From the NCBI GenBank assembly GCA_944387015.1, contig CALXDH010000003.1:1-64000 (forward strand): a DNA stretch of 64,000 nucleotides, in the 5' to 3' direction. The position numbers were made by a program, and so were the translations under genes. The stretch comes from an uncultured Oscillospiraceae bacterium (GTDB lineage Bacteria; Bacillota; Clostridia; Oscillospirales; Oscillospiraceae). Within the stretch, counting starts at the first letter, position 1. Each line of letters starts with the position of its first letter. The notes beneath the pieces were generated by a model, which worked only from the letters and a program-made list of their open reading frames with translations, was not told the DNA's origin and searched no databases. Of this stretch, positions 61,258-64,000 are shown in pieces.

Positions 61258-62288
61258 ACAGCAGAGACATTACCCTCTGGATCGACGAACGCTGGTATGA
61301 TGCGCTGACCAAGCATCTGAAAGGTAAAACCCTGGAGGAGCATCTGGAGAATGTCATCGAAGAGATGTGCAACAAGCTCCCTCAGCAGGAGTATGAAAGT
61401 ATCAGGGGAGAGATCTGGCAGGAACAGCAGGACGAGCGGAAAGCTCGGGAAGCTGCAAGACGCTTTGCGGTGTTCCATGTTACGGAGGGTGGCAACTCCA
61501 CCTACTTCCTGGCCGAGGAGAATCTGGAGTTCTTTCAGATTGCTCGTCGCATTCGTAGCTACATTCGAAAGTCGGGAAAAGATACCCCAGCACAATTCAC
61601 TGGGATGTTTTCTCATGGAGAGAGAGTATCTCGTGAGCAGTTCGATGAATATGTGTCAGAGCGTCTGGACAACACCGGCAGAGTAGTCGGCGCCTTCGAT
61701 ATTGATCTGGACAACGGTTATCTCGATGCACTCAACATCATGGATGGATGGAAGCGATTCCACATCCGGGATGTCAGCAGTGCTGTCTACTTTGCCCTGA
61801 AGAAAAGCGGCGCTTCACTGGAAGAGCAGTGGAGCACCTTTCTGGATCGTCTGCAAGGAAAAGAGGTTACATACGAAACAGAGTCTCAGTATCTAACTGG
61901 CAGTCGGACGCTCCGCGCAGAAGATATCTCCTTTGCAGAAGACATTATTCAGAACGACAACCTGCTGGAGTTCTACATGGAAGTATCGTTCAATGCGGAT
62001 CAAGTGTTTGGAACCAATGTCTGCACCACAGAGAATGACGACTGGCTGGACATCTACGCCAACTATGATCTGGAGCGCAGCTGTGTCTGCGACACCCTGG
62101 AAGTGTTCCTGCAGCGTAGCAATGGCGATGAGCTGGGCTTCAAGTATCGACTCAGTTCAGAGGAACAGGCCCTGTTCGTCCCCAAGATGAACAGCTACTG
62201 TCAGGAGCATTGGGGGCAGAGTTTGGAGGAGTGTTGTGCGGACTATCTGGCAGAGCACCGTCAGGCACCCCCGGAGATGCAGATGTAG
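61254..62288 (+). CDS. Conserved ICE protein downstream of DUF6103
   Basis: A 344-residue acidic soluble protein with a GTG start overlapping the previous stop. The N-terminal section (DITLWIDERWYDALTKHLKG) mirrors the DUF6103 neighbour. The middle holds KAREAARRFAVFHVTEGGNS and a FQIARRIRSYIRKSG helix. The end is CADYLAEHRQAPPEMQM. No enzymatic motif seen. Such proteins are carried by many gut ICEs next to the mobilisation region; the function is unknown. Confidence 0.7.
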   Translation: MNSRDITLWIDERWYDALTKHLKGKTLEEHLENVIEEMCNKLPQQEYESIRGEIWQEQQDERKAREAARRFAVFHVTEGGNSTYFLAEENLEFFQIARRIRSYIRKSGKDTPAQFTGMFSHGERVSREQFDEYVSERLDNTGRVVGAFDIDLDNGYLDALNIMDGWKRFHIRDVSSAVYFALKKSGASLEEQWSTFLDRLQGKEVTYETESQYLTGSRTLRAEDISFAEDIIQNDNLLEFYMEVSFNADQVFGTNVCTTENDDWLDIYANYDLERSCVCDTLEVFLQRSNGDELGFKYRLSSEEQALFVPKMNSYCQEHWGQSLEECCADYLAEHRQAPPEMQM

Positions 62289-62611
62289 CGCTGTGCTGCC
62301 CCTGTGAGCCGTTGTGCGCGGCTTTCAACGGCTGGCCGACCGAGTACCCTGCCCCGATGGATTGTGCGGCGTTGAGCCGTTTTTTCAAGGGGGGCGGGGG
62401 CTGACGAAAAAGAAGCAGGAGAAAGCCCTGGCGCTCTTTTGCGCCAGGGCAATCACTTCTGCCCGCAGTGCGGGCAGTTCCAGACGTTTTCAAAGGCGCT
62501 TTTCTATCATAAAAGGTTGCGGATGGGCGCCTTTCTTCTATAGAATCCCCGAAACCCTTACAGACGTCAGGAGATCTCCTGGCGCTTTTTATCATAAGGA
62601 GCGTAAACATC
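62289..62611. other. Candidate origin of transfer (oriT) and leader region
   Basis: This 323-base non-coding stretch just upstream of the relaxosome genes carries at least five inverted repeats: 62307-62314 with 62326-62333 (8 bp); 62425-62434 with 62441-62450 (10 bp, perfect); the odd palindrome at 62459-62477 (9 bp arms); 62492-62499 with 62527-62534 (8 bp); and 62565-62574 with 62575-62584 (10 bp around a BglII-like centre, followed by CTTTTT). The left part is GC-rich. Position and repeat density are those of an oriT; the nick site cannot be fixed from sequence alone. Confidence 0.6.
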
Positions 62612-63022
62612 GTGACACAAGGAGAAAAACAAAAGCATTCCGTCTGGCTGCGAACTGCTGCCTGGGAGAGAGTCCAATCTGCCTATCGCGAAGATGGATG
62701 CCGGACACAAAATGAGTTCATTGAACGGGCAATCCTGTTCTATTGCGGCTACTTAGATGCCGAGAAAGCAGCGGATTTCCTTCCTGCGGTTCTGTCATCG
62801 ACGTTGGAGGGTGTGCTGATTCAGTTTGGTGATCGAGTGGGCCGCATCCTTTTCAAGCTGGCCGTCGAGGAAGCTATGATGGAACGAATTATTGCTTCTG
62901 ATGCAGAACTCTCGATGGAGACCATGGATCTCCTCCGAAAGTGGAGCGTTCAGAACGTGAAAAAAAGCAATGGACAGATATCCTTTCGAGATATCATGCG
63001 CCTTCGGGAACCGGAGTCATAA
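62612..63022 (+). CDS. Small relaxosome accessory protein (MobC-like)
   Basis: A 136-residue protein starting at GTG behind AAGGAG. It has an RHH-like N-terminus (KHSVWLRTAAWERVQSAYRE, then NEFIERAILFYCGY) followed by a helical part (AADFLPAVLSSTLEGVLIQF). It lies directly upstream of the relaxase gene, 3 bases apart, in the usual place of MobC-type accessory proteins that bind oriT and help the relaxase. Assigned by context and pattern. Confidence 0.75.
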   Translation: MTQGEKQKHSVWLRTAAWERVQSAYREDGCRTQNEFIERAILFYCGYLDAEKAADFLPAVLSSTLEGVLIQFGDRVGRILFKLAVEEAMMERIIASDAELSMETMDLLRKWSVQNVKKSNGQISFRDIMRLREPES

Positions 63023-63025
63023 CCA

Positions 63026-64000
63026 ATGCTGATCCAGAAATGTGGCTACATTCCCTCGGGCACTGCAGCTGGGTATATGCAATACATCGCTACACGGGAA
63101 GGTGTAGAGCTGTGTTGCGGATACGAGCCAGCAAGCAAGAAACAAACAGAGTTGATTCATCAGGTGCTTCGAGACTTTCCGAACAGCCAGAATCTCATGG
63201 AATACCAAGACTATCAAACTGCACCTACCGCTGCAAATGCCGCTGCATTTTTGTCAATGGCTCTGGATAGCAACGCTGAGAAAATTGAATGCAGAAGTGG
63301 CTATATGCGCTACATTGCCCAGAGGCCTGGCGCAGAACGTAAAGGAGCGCATGGGTTGTTCGGCCAGCAGAATACTGTCAAACTCGATGAGGCGGTGCGC
63401 GAACTTGAAGCTCACCAAGGACCGGTATGGACAGTCATCTGGTCGCTGCGCCGAGAAGATGCGGTGCGACTGGGCTATGAGCATGCTGACGCCTGGCACA
63501 CACTACTGCTTGCCAAACAGACTGAGTTGGCAAAAGCATTTGGGATTCCTCCCCAGCAGCTTAAATGGTATGCAGCCTTTCATGATGCCGGGCATCACCC
63601 CCATATCCATGTAATGATCTGGTCTACTGGGCCTGTACAAGGATTTCTGACTCACCAAGGAGTAGAAGCCATTCGCTCAAAAATGACCAATACCATTTTC
63701 CATGACGAAATGCTGCAGCTCTATCAAAAGAAGGATGTGTCTTACAAGACACTTGTCCGGCAGGCGCGGGAAACAATGTCCACGCTTACCCGGCAAATGG
63801 CAGCAGGGTTCCATGGGGCCCCAAAGATGATTGAGCAGCTTCTGACACTCTCTCATATGCTGGTGGACATCTCAGGGAAAAAGCAGTATGGCTACCTTCC
63901 TAAAACTGTAAAATGCCAGGTGGATGCAGTGGTAGATGCGCTGCAAGAGATTCCAGAAGTGGCAGAGTGCTATGCTGCGTGGAACACATTGCGAGATCAG
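63026..64000 (+). CDS. mobP3: MobP-type relaxase (partial)
   Basis: 325 codons are visible; the gene is cut by the right edge with no stop. It begins with the MobP3-like LIQKCGYIPSGTAAGYMQYI (about 2-21), repeats the pattern at CRSGYMRYIAQRPGAERKGA (about 88), and carries the histidine-rich metal motif HDAGHHPHIHVMIW (about 189-202) of relaxases. It nicks oriT and pilots the strand into the recipient. ATG 63026 follows CCGGAG. The catalytic Tyr is probably among the first residues shown. Confidence 0.88.
   Translation, partial: MLIQKCGYIPSGTAAGYMQYIATREGVELCCGYEPASKKQTELIHQVLRDFPNSQNLMEYQDYQTAPTAANAAAFLSMALDSNAEKIECRSGYMRYIAQRPGAERKGAHGLFGQQNTVKLDEAVRELEAHQGPVWTVIWSLRREDAVRLGYEHADAWHTLLLAKQTELAKAFGIPPQQLKWYAAFHDAGHHPHIHVMIWSTGPVQGFLTHQGVEAIRSKMTNTIFHDEMLQLYQKKDVSYKTLVRQARETMSTLTRQMAAGFHGAPKMIEQLLTLSHMLVDISGKKQYGYLPKTVKCQVDAVVDALQEIPEVAECYAAWNTLRDQ

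Noticed and set aside
62428-62584. A BglII-centred palindrome and repeats as an insertion sequence end
   Set aside because: No transposase nearby and no target duplications; the oriT reading fits the neighbours better.

Overview
The window looks like a chromosome segment of a strictly anaerobic Clostridia bacterium, most likely Oscillospiraceae (Flavonifractor/Lawsonibacter-like). This rests on pyruvate:ferredoxin oxidoreductase, a potassium-dependent membrane pyrophosphatase, a MurT/GatD pair, GC-rich house-keeping genes and Firmicute-type AGGAGG ribosome sites. There is a sharp break at about 28.5 kb. The left part is GC-rich host chromosome. The right part is an AT-richer integrative and conjugative element (ICE) of the Tn1549-like gut Firmicute type, which runs off the right edge.

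Host part (1-28,450): a membrane pyrophosphatase cut by the left edge; a lipoprotein; a 25-codon gene with its own promoter and terminators; a metallophosphoesterase; mnmG; a metal-dependent cyclase; murT-gatD, whose GatD has lost its catalytic Cys and His; an LTA-synthase-like sulfatase; PFOR; the YifB/ComM ATPase; an ECF sigma/RsiV-like anti-sigma pair; an orphan phage tail-fibre-like protein; a PepSY protein; thiI-cinA; a ZIP transporter; a guanine deaminase behind a guanine riboswitch built as an ON switch; a small XRE regulator; a small multidrug-export family protein; and a YtrA-type GntR regulator with its ABC transporter. The riboswitch, the anti-sigma pair and the GntR operator are the clearest regulatory circuits here.

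Junction (28,416-28,498): the 3' half of a tRNA-Met(CAU), with initiator-like features, and its terminator lie on the minus strand. The tRNA sequence stops in the anticodon loop, where the element begins. This is the expected scar of integration into a tRNA gene.

Element part (28,500-64,000): the outer end carries AT-rich cargo, namely an HD-domain dNTP triphosphohydrolase and a nucleotidyltransferase. An SOS-controlled UvrX/YolD lesion-bypass pair and an RCC1-repeat surface protein follow. Next is a long set of translationally coupled ICE genes: three ArdA-like anti-restriction paralogues, DUF4314, an adenine methylase, DUF3849 and a SpoVG-like protein. A surface module follows: a membrane-anchored protein, a class D sortase, a CAP protein and a 1570-residue thioester/SpaA-repeat adhesin ending in LPRTGY. 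The conjugation module comes last: DUF3852, VirB6-like, VirB3/PrgI-like, a split VirB4, an M23 peptidase, a repeat-rich oriT candidate, a small relaxosome protein and a MobP-type relaxase cut by the right edge. A HEPN-like gene and a PAPS-reductase-family gene interrupt this module as cargo. The integrase, the coupling ATPase VirD4 and the other attachment site are not in the window. Several ICE genes have terminator-shaped hairpins directly before their ribosome sites, which suggests attenuation or antitermination control.
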